Positions 7,318-13,638 of a stretch of DNA of 37,157 bases are shown here, piece after piece (the first letter of the stretch is position 1; every line of letters begins with the position of its first letter). The DNA is from a virus: positions 1-37,157 of the IMG/VR virus record IMGVR_UViG_3300042111_000276, one strand, 5' to 3'. Both the position numbers and the translations under genes were made by a program. The notes under the pieces are model-generated. The model saw nothing but the letters and a program-made list of their open reading frames with translations. It had not been told where the DNA came from and did not search any database.

Positions 7318-7492
7318 AATGATCACGTACCAGGCGTGGTTGAACGAACTTCAAATAACCGTAGACTCCCTCAGGGAACAACGGGATGAAGACCGCAAGC
7401 GGATTGCGGAACTAGAAAAACAAGTCGCCATGTACCGCAGCATGGTCGAACGACTCAAGGTTCTGATGAGCCGGGGAGATGATTACAGATGA
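7304..7492 (+). CDS. Small coiled-coil protein
   Basis: A 62-residue protein from ATG 7304 with GGAGG ten bases upstream; it overlaps the WhiB gene end by 14 bases. The central part has clear heptads (LQITVDSLREQRDEDRKRI, then AELEKQVAMYRSMVERL), so it is mostly a coiled coil and probably dimerises. No family recognised. Tight overlap on both sides places it in the WhiB operon, where a partner or anti-regulator role would be possible but is not shown. Confidence 0.65.
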   Translation: MSENEMITYQAWLNELQITVDSLREQRDEDRKRIAELEKQVAMYRSMVERLKVLMSRGDDYR

Positions 7493-7704
7493 CAGCAACG
7501 TGGTACAAACTCAAGGACGGCAAGTGGGGCGTGAAGATTCGTCATTCCGGTACGCCAGGCGAGGCGGTCGAAGTAACAAACAAGAAGGGCGAAACCAAAA
7601 CCGTATGGCTCGACAACCGTGCGGCGAAGTTCGACGACGCACAACTCTGGTCGGTTACCTCACAGGAACCAGAGCCCGCACCTGCAGAAGTCGAACCCTT
7701 CTAG
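7489..7704 (+). CDS. Small conserved domain protein (WYKxKDGxWGV type)
   Basis: A 71-residue protein from ATG 7489, overlapping the previous stop by four bases, with GGGGAG upstream. It begins MTATWYKLKDGKWGVKIRHS and continues GEAVEVTNKKGETKTVWL, a short beta-rich domain seen at the N-terminus of small actinophage proteins that often end in a zinc ribbon. Here the frame stops at TAG 7702 after a Pro/Glu-rich linker, and a cysteine-rich segment follows in the +1 frame (see next entry), so the two may be one frameshifted protein. Function unknown. Confidence 0.65.
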   Translation: MTATWYKLKDGKWGVKIRHSGTPGEAVEVTNKKGETKTVWLDNRAAKFDDAQLWSVTSQEPEPAPAEVEPF

Positions 7705-7855
7705 CACCGGTTGCCAGCATTGCGGCACCGTCGATAGGGCGCTCAAAATATGGACGCGGGAACAAACGGCCGGCTGCCAGTGCCCCTGTCATTTGTATCG
7801 CGCCGGCAAGCTGACCGCATCTGACAAGACATGGAAAAAGAAGAAACAAAAATAG
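7619..7855 (+). CDS. Cysteine-rich zinc-ribbon-like segment, possibly the +1-frame extension of the upstream gene
   Basis: The convincing part starts near 7705: GCQHCGTVDRAL, then TAGCQCPCHLYRAG, a C-x2-C...C-x-C-x-C-H set that could bind zinc, and a lysine-rich tail. The only conventional start in frame is GTG 7619, deep inside the upstream gene, and the residues between it and 7700 look like a shadow frame. The upstream gene ends at CCC TTC TAG exactly where this frame becomes protein-like. Possible readings are a separate gene with GTG 7619, a programmed +1 shift, or a sequencing indel. Zinc-ribbon role inferred from cysteines only. Confidence 0.4.
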   Translation: MRRSSTTHNSGRLPHRNQSPHLQKSNPSSTGCQHCGTVDRALKIWTREQTAGCQCPCHLYRAGKLTASDKTWKKKKQK

Positions 7856-8010
7856 TGTGCAACCACTGCGAACAAGTCGTCGTGCACGACAAACGCAACG
7901 TCGCCGGATGCAACTGCGATCCGGACGCACCGACGTGGGTGTACATTCAACCAGACGGCAGAATCCGCGGGTTCTCGCAGTCGAGCTGGAGATACTATGA
8001 TGCTACGTAA
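7831..8010 (+). CDS. Small zinc-knuckle-like protein (59 aa)
   Basis: ATG 7831 to TAA 8010 gives 59 residues. The first half has C-x2-C (VCNHCEQ) and, after HDKRNVAG, C-x-C (CNCD), with a conserved-looking His-Asp between them. The second half reads WVYIQPDGRIRGFSQ. The plan C-x2-C / HD / C-x-C / DG...R resembles small phage zinc-binding proteins of unknown function. It overlaps the lysine-rich end of the upstream segment and the next zinc-ribbon gene. Confidence 0.6.
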   Translation: MEKEETKIVCNHCEQVVVHDKRNVAGCNCDPDAPTWVYIQPDGRIRGFSQSSWRYYDAT

Positions 8011-8164
8011 TAGGTTCAAGTGCCCGAGGTGCGACAATGCGATTACCCTTCATGTCAAAACGACGGAAGCGCCGCGATGCACAAGACACGCACCAAGGTC
8101 TATACCAATGGTCAGAACAACAGGAGACAAACATGACAGACTACCCGCCATCGTTCACGGTTAG
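7997..8164 (+). CDS. Small zinc-ribbon protein (55 aa)
   Basis: From ATG 7997 (ATG 8000 adjacent) to TAG 8164. Residues 7-13 read FKCPRCD, and a third cysteine with nearby histidines follows (PRCTRHAPR). The sequence FKCPRCDNAITLHV with TEAPRC is typical of short actinophage zinc-ribbon proteins. The last third (PMVRTTGDKHDRLP) is polar and probably flexible. It overlaps the previous gene by 14 bases and the next by 32 bases. Function unknown; such proteins are presumed nucleic-acid or protein binders. Confidence 0.6.
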   Translation: MMLRNRFKCPRCDNAITLHVKTTEAPRCTRHAPRSIPMVRTTGDKHDRLPAIVHG

Positions 8165-8348
8165 CGATCTTCAAACGGCCGAAGAGGTTCTCACGGAACT
8201 TCTTTGCCTGGCTATCACGGTTCGCCCGGAGCTGCGGCTACCGATAACGGCCCTAGCCGAGAGCGTTGCCGACATTCTTTCACCGGAGGCAATTGAACGC
8301 TCAAAGGATTATGCGCGATACCGGACGGTGGAAAAACCCGAGGCATAA
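8133..8348 (+). CDS. Small helical hypothetical protein
   Basis: A 71-residue protein from ATG 8133 after AGGAGA. It is acidic and largely helical (DLQTAEEVLTELLCLAITV, then ITALAESVADILSPEAIERS). It is the last gene before a strong terminator, so it closes the WhiB/zinc-ribbon operon. No family recognised. Confidence 0.6.
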   Translation: MTDYPPSFTVSDLQTAEEVLTELLCLAITVRPELRLPITALAESVADILSPEAIERSKDYARYRTVEKPEA

Positions 8349-8385
8349 CACCACGGCTACCGATACCATTCATTACGCCATACAC

Positions 8386-8420
8386 AAAGACCCACAGGCT
8401 TCAAGTGTCTGTGGGTCTTT
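8386..8420 (+). terminator. Rho-independent terminator closing the WhiB operon
   Basis: A perfect 12-bp stem (AAAGACCCACAG at 8386-8397 with CTGTGGGTCTTT at 8409-8420) encloses an 11-base loop and is followed by a T-rich stretch (GTCTTTATCC). The A-rich left foot could let it work on the opposite strand too, though no genes oppose it. Confidence 0.85.
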
Positions 8421-8441
8421 GTCTTTATCCGTATTTCTTAG

Positions 8442-8486
8442 CAAGCCCCCCCCTTCGGGGGGGGCTTGACGGTTCGGTCAGACTTG
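8442..8486 (+). promoter_or_regulatory. UUCG-capped leader hairpin, copy A
   Basis: A perfect 12-bp inverted repeat (8442-8453 with 8457-8468) is closed by a C-UUCG-G tetraloop. Exactly eight bases later comes GTCAGACTTG (8477-8486). The same arrangement recurs at 12991-13031. No T-run follows, so it does not look like a terminator. It lies 56 bases upstream of the ATG of the 117-aa gene, after the terminator at 8386-8420, and so heads the accessory cassette. It may be an RNA structure in the leader or a protein-binding site. Confidence 0.65.
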
Positions 8487-8542
8487 CCCCGACGAGCCGA
8501 CCAAATCTAGAGTTGGCAGTCACAACCAAGGAGATAACAGCA

Positions 8543-8896
8543 ATGCCCAAGAAACGCAAGTCCAAGAACATACCGATTACCATCGAGAAGGAAGCAGTCA
8601 GCCACAAGTTTCGTTCTGCTCTTGCTTCCAGCAAGCGTGGTCAAGTCGGAAGACCAGCAACCAAGTACAACCAAGTCATTGCCCTTGTTGGCACTGAGTT
8701 GCCGTACTTCATTGATGCCTGTTGTGACCCAAGGGTTACAACCCGTCAGTTGATGGAGACAGTCACAAACCTGGGAGTTCCAGTCTCCTATGTCACCATG
8801 ACTCACATCAGGAAGCAAATCGAACAGGACAATCGTTGGTACTACGAGATGATTGACCAGATTGATGACCCAAAGGATTCGGTAAGGGTCATCTAG
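8543..8896 (+). CDS. Basic hypothetical protein, first gene of the MoxR-vWA cassette
   Basis: A 117-residue protein from ATG 8543 with a strong ribosome site (AAGGAGAT). The N-terminus is very basic (MPKKRKSKN) and the middle has GRPATKYNQV. The stretch TTRQLMETVTNLGVPVSYVT followed by MTHIRKQIEQD has the rhythm of a helix-turn-helix. A DNA-binding regulator of the cassette is therefore possible but not shown by any family I recognise. It is preceded by the hairpin leader and followed by a structured 140-base gap. Confidence 0.6.
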   Translation: MPKKRKSKNIPITIEKEAVSHKFRSALASSKRGQVGRPATKYNQVIALVGTELPYFIDACCDPRVTTRQLMETVTNLGVPVSYVTMTHIRKQIEQDNRWYYEMIDQIDDPKDSVRVI

Positions 8897-9036
8897 TTTC
8901 CCCCATTCTCGCTGTGTGTTCTTCTCCACAGCGAGACAGGCAGTTGTGCGCCTGACTGTTACCCGTCTGCTGGCAGACCAGCGGAAAGAGCACATCTAGT
9001 CTGCCACCATAACCACAACCCACAGGGAGAACAACC
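8897..9036 (+). other. Structured intergenic leader before the 271-aa gene
   Basis: Contains a perfect 10-bp hairpin (TCTCGCTGTG at 8907-8916 with CACAGCGAGA at 8927-8936, 10-base loop), then two weaker hairpins around CAGGC/GCCTG and GTCTGC/GCAGAC before the ribosome site AGGGAGAA at the GTG start. No gene is visible. The first hairpin lacks a T-run. It could be a processing site, an attenuator or an mRNA stabiliser. Confidence 0.5.
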
Positions 9037-9852
9037 GTGAACGAAGACGAAAAGTTATTGGCTGAGACAGCCGAAATCATCAACAACGCTGCGACCAACT
9101 TCAAAGGCGATTACACCGAATACAGACGGCAAGTCGCCATTGATTTGGAAGAAACGCTTTGGCAGGAGTATGGCGTTTGTGAAACCTATGTGCTCTGGCG
9201 ATTGGGCTTGGCACACAAGGGCGACAAAGACTCTATGACCAAGTTCAAAGACGAACTAAACACCAAGGCTGGTGAACAGATTCAAGAAATCAAGGTCAAT
9301 CACCAGTTTGACCAAGATGTCAACAGCATTGTTCGTATGGATATGGCCTACTTTGCCAGAGAAGGTTTGCCAGACACCATCAAGGGTCTGCTCAACAACA
9401 CAGCCCTTATGACAAGACTTCATCGCGGAGATGACTTCGTCGGTTTGGTAGCCAGAACTGGTGCTTGGGCATCCCAACAGGATGATGTCAAACCAAGCGA
9501 ATCCAAGGACAGGCAGTCAATCACCGTGACTACCATTGCCATCAACGGACTAATGACAATCATTGCCCGTGATGACAAGACCGGTAAGCGTATGGATACG
9601 ACGCTGAGTCTTTCGTACTTCGTGCCAAGTACCAAGAAACACGGCAACAAGGTCAAGTCCTGCTTCATCCAACTCACAGAAGAACACGGAGAAATGCCAG
9701 CAGCAGTCTATGCTGCTTGTTCTTTCCCGTTACTTGCCAAGATTATAGACCCGCAGATGTTCGCTGCGTGTCTCAAAGACCTTGACCAAACGGTCAAAGG
9801 GTCTGACGGCGAAGAGTCGTCAGACGAACCCACAGGAGATAACAACCAATGA
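9037..9852 (+). CDS. Hypothetical protein upstream of the MoxR ATPase (271 aa)
   Basis: Starts at GTG 9037 after GGGAGAA. The N-terminal third is acidic and helical (DEKLLAETAEIINNAATNF). The middle has EEYG-like helices and FVGLVARTGAWASQQDD, followed by a beta-rich segment (QSITVTTIAINGLMTIIARD and TLSLSYFVPSTKKHGNKVK). The C-terminus is strongly acidic (SDGEESSDEPTGDN). No signal peptide or membrane segment. Its stop overlaps the ATG of the AAA+ gene by four bases, so the two are translated together. Family unknown; context suggests a substrate, adaptor or target-recognition subunit of the ATPase. Confidence 0.65.
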   Translation: MNEDEKLLAETAEIINNAATNFKGDYTEYRRQVAIDLEETLWQEYGVCETYVLWRLGLAHKGDKDSMTKFKDELNTKAGEQIQEIKVNHQFDQDVNSIVRMDMAYFAREGLPDTIKGLLNNTALMTRLHRGDDFVGLVARTGAWASQQDDVKPSESKDRQSITVTTIAINGLMTIIARDDKTGKRMDTTLSLSYFVPSTKKHGNKVKSCFIQLTEEHGEMPAAVYAACSFPLLAKIIDPQMFAACLKDLDQTVKGSDGEESSDEPTGDNNQ

Positions 9853-10571
9853 CAACCAAACCACAACCACTCACGGACTGGCAGAAAGCAGAGTTCGCCA
9901 TACAGCACTCCAACAGGGTGTTGTTATACGGACTACCCGGTACTGGCAAGACATACTTCGGGCTGAATGCCAGCCTGAAGGGTCGCAACTCGTACCGTCT
10001 CATCTGTACCGAAGAGATGACAGACGCAGACCTTATCGGCTGCTACAAGCAGAACAAGCAGGGCACTTGGTCATTCGCTGAAGGCGTTGGCATCAAGGCT
10101 TGGCGTGAAGGCGCAAGGCTTGTCGTTGACGAAATCAACCGTATGAACGGTGATGTCGAGAGCCGTATGATGGCTTTGATCGACAGCGTCAAGTCAAGCA
10201 GTTGGCAGCATCCAGATACCGGTGAAGTGGTCAAACCACACAAGGACTTCTCTGTCGTTGCGACAATGAACGGCTTACCAGAAGACCTAGCACCTGCCAT
10301 TCTTGACCGTCTTACCGTCAGGTGTCAGGTCAATGACCCACACCCAGACGCTTTGGCATCATTGCCTGAGTACCTGCGTGGTATCGCACAGACTATGACC
10401 AGTCCGAATGCTCGCAACCGTTATTCGTTGCGCTCATTCGTTGAGTTCAACGCAATGTACCAAGCAAGCAACAACCTAGAGCATTGTGCTCAGGTGTTGT
10501 TTCCGGAAGACCATACTTCAGTGACCACGGTACTGAAGGTTGGCGCCCAGAAAGCGAGTGATTCAAAGTGA
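9849..10571 (+). CDS. MoxR-type AAA+ ATPase
   Basis: A 240-residue protein. Walker A is GLPGTGKT (residues 28-35), Walker B is LVVDEINRM with Asp94-Glu95, sensor 1 is ATMNG with Asn141, and a DRLTVR arginine-finger block is at 153-158. The DEINRM and ILDR signatures place it in the MoxR/CobS group of AAA+ proteins. It is shorter than usual MoxR proteins (about 300 residues), with a short C-terminal lid. MoxR ATPases form rings that remodel client proteins or insert cofactors, almost always with a von Willebrand A partner, and such a partner is encoded by the next gene, which overlaps by four bases. Confidence 0.88.
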   Translation: MTTKPQPLTDWQKAEFAIQHSNRVLLYGLPGTGKTYFGLNASLKGRNSYRLICTEEMTDADLIGCYKQNKQGTWSFAEGVGIKAWREGARLVVDEINRMNGDVESRMMALIDSVKSSSWQHPDTGEVVKPHKDFSVVATMNGLPEDLAPAILDRLTVRCQVNDPHPDALASLPEYLRGIAQTMTSPNARNRYSLRSFVEFNAMYQASNNLEHCAQVLFPEDHTSVTTVLKVGAQKASDSK

Positions 10572-11965
10572 GACGCCACGACTTTATGGGTTCAGCATTG
10601 CCCAAGCGTGCCAGACAAAAGAACGCCAAGTTCAAGGATACTGGTGGTTTCGTCAGTGACATTTCTTCAACCAATGTCACCGTCACCACCAGTGAATCCG
10701 GCAGTTCATACTCAGTGCCGTCATTCGACGGTGTTGAGTTTGACAGAATGAGACGCTACGGTCTGGTGCTTACACGCTGGTCGCTTCACGACCCAAGCAA
10801 ATACGCCAAGAGTTGGAAGGTCACACCACAGACGGTTGTTTCGGCAAGCAGGGTTGTGAGTAATCGCCTGTTCACCAACACCTTTGACGGTGAAGACCCA
10901 ACCAAGGACACAATCAACATCAAGCCTTATGTCAATGCTTTCAAGTCTCTGGCAATCAGCAAGGACTTGACCACTGCGACACTATCGTTGGTTGGCACCA
11001 AAGCGTTCAAGCAGATACTCGACGAAATCAGGGGGCAATCAAACCTTGAAGAAGTGGTTGAGACTCTTGAAGCAGCAGAGAAAGCGCTTGACCAAATGGT
11101 GCTGAACGGTTTGTCCAAACTTGATGGTCTACACTCCAAACAACAGTACAAACAACGCTGGGCAATAGACGCCTATCGGAACATTGTCCACTACTTAGAC
11201 CATTACTCTGATGTCACCCAAAGACGGGCAAACGAAGCCATTTCTCGCAAGAGAAAGGGCAAGGGTTCGGGAGTCAAACCAACAAACGGCAAGCACGGTG
11301 AACGAACCAAGAAGAGAAGCAATGTCATAGTGCGCAGGGCGCCAGAACTTGCCCTAGACGATTGGTGTACGCCGTATGTTGCCAAGTACCCGTTGGAACT
11401 ACCCCATACCGGCAAGGCTGGTAGGCGTTTGATTCCAACCAACGAAGGCAAGTATCCCAAGGCGTTCTATCGATTGGTCACAGACCCATACCGTCGTATC
11501 TTCCAGCGCAAGACAAGGGCGCTTGGTGGTGTGGTGGTCATTGACTGCTCGGGCTCAATGGGTTTATCCGACGAAGACATTGACCAAATGCTCAAGGTGT
11601 CTGCTGGTTGTACGGTCATCTGTTATTCGTCACACCTTGACGAAGGTGAGTGGGATAAGAACCACGGCAACATACACCTAGTCGCCAAGAACGGTAGGCG
11701 TATGCGTGGTTTGCCTGACTTTCCGGGTGGTAATGGCGTAGATTTGCCAGCCTTGCGCTATGGCTACGAACACCACAGAATCAACGGTTTCTCGCCAGTC
11801 ATCTGGGTTTCCGACGGTCAAGTAACGGGCAAGGGCGATATGTGCTCAGACGCCCTTTCCGACCAAACCAGCAAGTACACCAAGAAGCACAAGATTCCAA
11901 GGGTACACAATACCCAGCAGGCAATCAAACTACTAGCGAAACTCCAAAGGGGGATAAAGAAATGA
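10568..11965 (+). CDS. von Willebrand factor A (vWA) protein, CobT/MoxR-partner type
   Basis: A 465-residue protein. GTG 10568 overlaps the ATPase stop (GTGA); ATG 10586 is an alternative. The N-terminal 300 residues are helical and charged, including a basic linker (SRKRKGKGSG). The C-terminal vWA domain has the metal-site motif DCSGS (326-330) in VVVIDCSGSM and a third-loop WVSDG (Asp416). The second-loop threonine is apparently replaced: GNGVDLPAL has Val391 where GTDL is usual. Such proteins dock on the MoxR ring and recognise the client. Cobaltochelatase CobT and nitric-oxide-reductase NorD share the plan, but metal chelation cannot be claimed here. Confidence 0.85.
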   Translation: MRRHDFMGSALPKRARQKNAKFKDTGGFVSDISSTNVTVTTSESGSSYSVPSFDGVEFDRMRRYGLVLTRWSLHDPSKYAKSWKVTPQTVVSASRVVSNRLFTNTFDGEDPTKDTINIKPYVNAFKSLAISKDLTTATLSLVGTKAFKQILDEIRGQSNLEEVVETLEAAEKALDQMVLNGLSKLDGLHSKQQYKQRWAIDAYRNIVHYLDHYSDVTQRRANEAISRKRKGKGSGVKPTNGKHGERTKKRSNVIVRRAPELALDDWCTPYVAKYPLELPHTGKAGRRLIPTNEGKYPKAFYRLVTDPYRRIFQRKTRALGGVVVIDCSGSMGLSDEDIDQMLKVSAGCTVICYSSHLDEGEWDKNHGNIHLVAKNGRRMRGLPDFPGGNGVDLPALRYGYEHHRINGFSPVIWVSDGQVTGKGDMCSDALSDQTSKYTKKHKIPRVHNTQQAIKLLAKLQRGIKK

Positions 11966-12621
11966 CAGACGAAGAGCAGGTACTCAAGTCGCTTGAAGAC
12001 TTGGTCAAGGAAGCAGAGTCCAAGATGGAGACTGAGTTCACAGACATCCTGATGAAGTCAATCGTCTACTTCCGTGACCAATCAACAGAGCATCTGGTCG
12101 ACAAAGACAAGAGTGGCGTACATCTGTTCGTCATTTCCCAAGTTGATGACGACCAGATACCCACTGATGTCGTGATGGCAGACCCATTCAGTCTGAAAGA
12201 CGAACCCCACGCCAACTGTTGGTTTGGTCATTTCTTTCGCTTTGATGATGTGGAAGAAGCAACGACTATGATGCTCAACCCCAAGTCATCAGTTGTTATG
12301 CACCACGCATCAGACGGCAAGCAGATTGGCTTGTTTATGGTTCAGGACAAGAGCACCTACCTGATGTATGTGAACAACAGGCTGTTGATTCATCAGGTGG
12401 TCAGTCCTTCGGAGAGTCTCACCCATATGGCAGACATTCTCAAAGACGACCCTGATGAGTTCTACGACAAGGCCAAGGTCACCAACGACACGAAGCAACT
12501 GTCAGTGGCTATGGTGTTTCTTGCCGAAGCCGGTGAAGACTTCAAGGCAAGAATGCCAGAAGTCTACAACCTAATCATCAAGCGCCTGACCGAAGAGCAG
12601 GATGACGAAAGCGACGACTGA
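11962..12621 (+). CDS. Acidic hypothetical protein, MoxR-vWA cassette (219 aa)
   Basis: Starts at ATG 11962, overlapping the vWA stop (ATGA), with AAAGGGGG upstream. It is acidic and soluble, with an N-terminal helix (EEQVLKSLEDLVKEAESKME), a beta-rich centre (VHLFVISQVDDDQIPTDVVM; GLFMVQDKSTYLMYVNNRL) and a final helix rich in Glu and Asp. A short FGHFFRFDDVEEA stretch and HHASDGKQIG are distinctive, but I recognise no family. Coupling to the vWA gene argues for a common complex. Confidence 0.65.
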   Translation: MTDEEQVLKSLEDLVKEAESKMETEFTDILMKSIVYFRDQSTEHLVDKDKSGVHLFVISQVDDDQIPTDVVMADPFSLKDEPHANCWFGHFFRFDDVEEATTMMLNPKSSVVMHHASDGKQIGLFMVQDKSTYLMYVNNRLLIHQVVSPSESLTHMADILKDDPDEFYDKAKVTNDTKQLSVAMVFLAEAGEDFKARMPEVYNLIIKRLTEEQDDESDD

Positions 12622-12773
12622 TGTTCAAACACATAGCAACTGTATTACTACCCATCAGTGTGTTGAGCGCCTTTCGGGAAGCAGCCAAAGCGCCTTGGCA
12701 TCTGTGGGATTACATAGTGAACGGTGGGTTTATCACTATTTGCGTCATCCTGTGGGTTGCTCTGCGTCGTTAG
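12621..12773 (+). CDS. Small membrane protein at the end of the MoxR-vWA cassette (50 aa)
   Basis: ATG 12621 overlaps the previous stop (TGATG) and the frame runs to TAG 12773. Two hydrophobic stretches are visible: residues about 5-18 (IATVLLPISVLSAF) and 37-48 (FITICVILWVAL), joined by REAAKAPWHLWDY. The end is Arg-Arg. One or two membrane passes are likely. The coupling suggests it works with the cassette, for instance as a membrane anchor or pore, but this is inference. Confidence 0.55.
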   Translation: MFKHIATVLLPISVLSAFREAAKAPWHLWDYIVNGGFITICVILWVALRR

Positions 12774-12990
12774 TTGTCTGGTTGGTAGGCAACATAACCG
12801 TAGAGAACCTGCGCCAAAGGGGGGTAGTGCGTCTAGGATCAGGCGCATTACCCCCTGAATCGCTACCGATACAAACATTTAGCCGCCTGACACGCAGTCT
12901 CTATCACTAACTTGTAGTAATCCTTGACCATCAAGTATCTAACTTAGGTGTTCTTAGCATTATGGTGGGGCGAACACTTGTTCGCAAATC
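12774..12990 (+). other. Non-coding stretch between the MoxR-vWA operon and leader copy B
   Basis: No convincing gene. It contains a 12-bp hairpin with one G-T pair (12820-12831 with 12844-12855), probably a terminator or attenuator without a clear T-run. It also holds a short inverted repeat CTTGA-cca-TCAAG at 12923-12935 and a 6-bp hairpin GCGAAC/GTTCGC near 12970-12985. TTCTTAGCA (12951-12959) is also found just before leader copy A (8435-8443). A promoter for the 97-aa gene probably lies here, but I cannot place it with confidence. Confidence 0.5.
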
Positions 12991-13031
12991 CAAGTACCCC
13001 TTCGGGGTACTTGACGACCAAGTCAGACTTG
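12991..13031 (+). promoter_or_regulatory. UUCG-capped leader hairpin, copy B
   Basis: A perfect 10-bp inverted repeat (CAAGTACCCC at 12991-13000 with GGGGTACTTG at 13004-13013) is closed by C-UUCG-G, and exactly eight bases later comes GTCAGACTTG (13022-13031). Compared with copy A at 8442-8486, the stem differs in both arms while pairing is kept, and the downstream decamer is identical. It stands 45 bases upstream of the ATG of the 97-aa gene. Confidence 0.65.
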
Positions 13032-13076
13032 GTTCAGCGACGGCAACCAGCCGAAGCACAAACAAGGGAGACAACA

Positions 13077-13370
13077 ATGTCTACATTGCTAGAAGCAATA
13101 GACAAAGCCGTTGTAGAAAGTGGCAGTTTCTATGCCACTTTCCACTACGGTCGGGATACCAACGGAAACACCACTGGTGAAGTGTTCGTCAGAGTATCTG
13201 ACGGACAACTCTCTGGTGCGCCAGAAGTCGGTTCTGGTGTCGTGGTCATTGAGAAGAAATCCAAAGTCCAAATCGGTACTTTGGGTGAACTCAAAGGCTC
13301 AGTTCAGTCAATGGGAGTGAACTACTCTCTCTGGACTTTCGTGAACCAGACTGCCCTACTTCGTAAGTAG
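13077..13370 (+). CDS. Hypothetical protein with its own leader (97 aa)
   Basis: Starts at ATG 13077 after AAGGGAGA; an ATG at 12948 in the same frame runs through the leader hairpin and is rejected. The product looks like a small beta-rich domain (SGSFYATFHYGRDTNGNTTG, GEVFVRVSDGQ, GVVVIEKKSKVQIGTLGELK, VNYSLWTFVNQ). No family recognised. It stands alone between the hairpin leader and two strong terminators, so it is likely transcribed at a level different from the operon before it. Confidence 0.65.
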   Translation: MSTLLEAIDKAVVESGSFYATFHYGRDTNGNTTGEVFVRVSDGQLSGAPEVGSGVVVIEKKSKVQIGTLGELKGSVQSMGVNYSLWTFVNQTALLRK

Positions 13371-13430
13371 GTCAGGTCAGTCACTTTGGCAATGACGGTA
13401 AGTTGGTCGTTCTCCACAAGATGACGGACA

Positions 13431-13468
13431 AGGGGTATGGGGCTTTCGCCCCATACCCCTTTCTTTAT
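13431..13468 (+). terminator. Rho-independent terminator 1 after the accessory cassette
   Basis: A perfect 13-bp stem (13431-13443 with 13448-13460) with a four-base TTTC loop is followed by TTCTTTATG. This is a canonical strong intrinsic terminator. Confidence 0.9.
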
Positions 13469-13491
13469 GTCTCCAACCTAATCAGACGGTC

Positions 13492-13531
13492 AAAGGCGCA
13501 TAGGGCTAAAGCCCTATGCGCCTTTCTTTCT
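13492..13531 (+). terminator. Rho-independent terminator 2 in tandem
   Basis: A perfect 15-bp stem (13492-13506 with 13511-13525) with a TAAA loop is followed by CTTTCTTTC-type T-rich sequence. It lies about 30 bases after terminator 1, and together they insulate the cassette from the packaging genes. Confidence 0.9.
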
Positions 13532-13626
13532 GCCTGCTTTCTAAACGCGCGCGTCAATGGGGGTCTGCCGAGCCGTCGGGGGTGGGGGCGCGCAATATGC
13601 CGTTCTCTCTATCTGCGTAAATCTGC

Positions 13627-13632
13627 TACTGT
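13627..13632 (+). promoter_or_regulatory. Candidate -10 box of a leaderless gene
   Basis: TACTGT ends six bases before ATG 13639. There is no Shine-Dalgarno sequence, and the upstream terminators mean a new promoter is needed. No clear -35 box. Transcription would start at or very near the start codon. Confidence 0.45.
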
Positions 13633-13638
13633 TACTCC

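Noticed and set aside
8442-8468. The UUCG hairpin as an intrinsic terminator
   Set aside because: No T-run follows, a proper terminator ends 22 bases earlier, and the second copy at 12991-13013 also lacks a T-run and precedes a gene.
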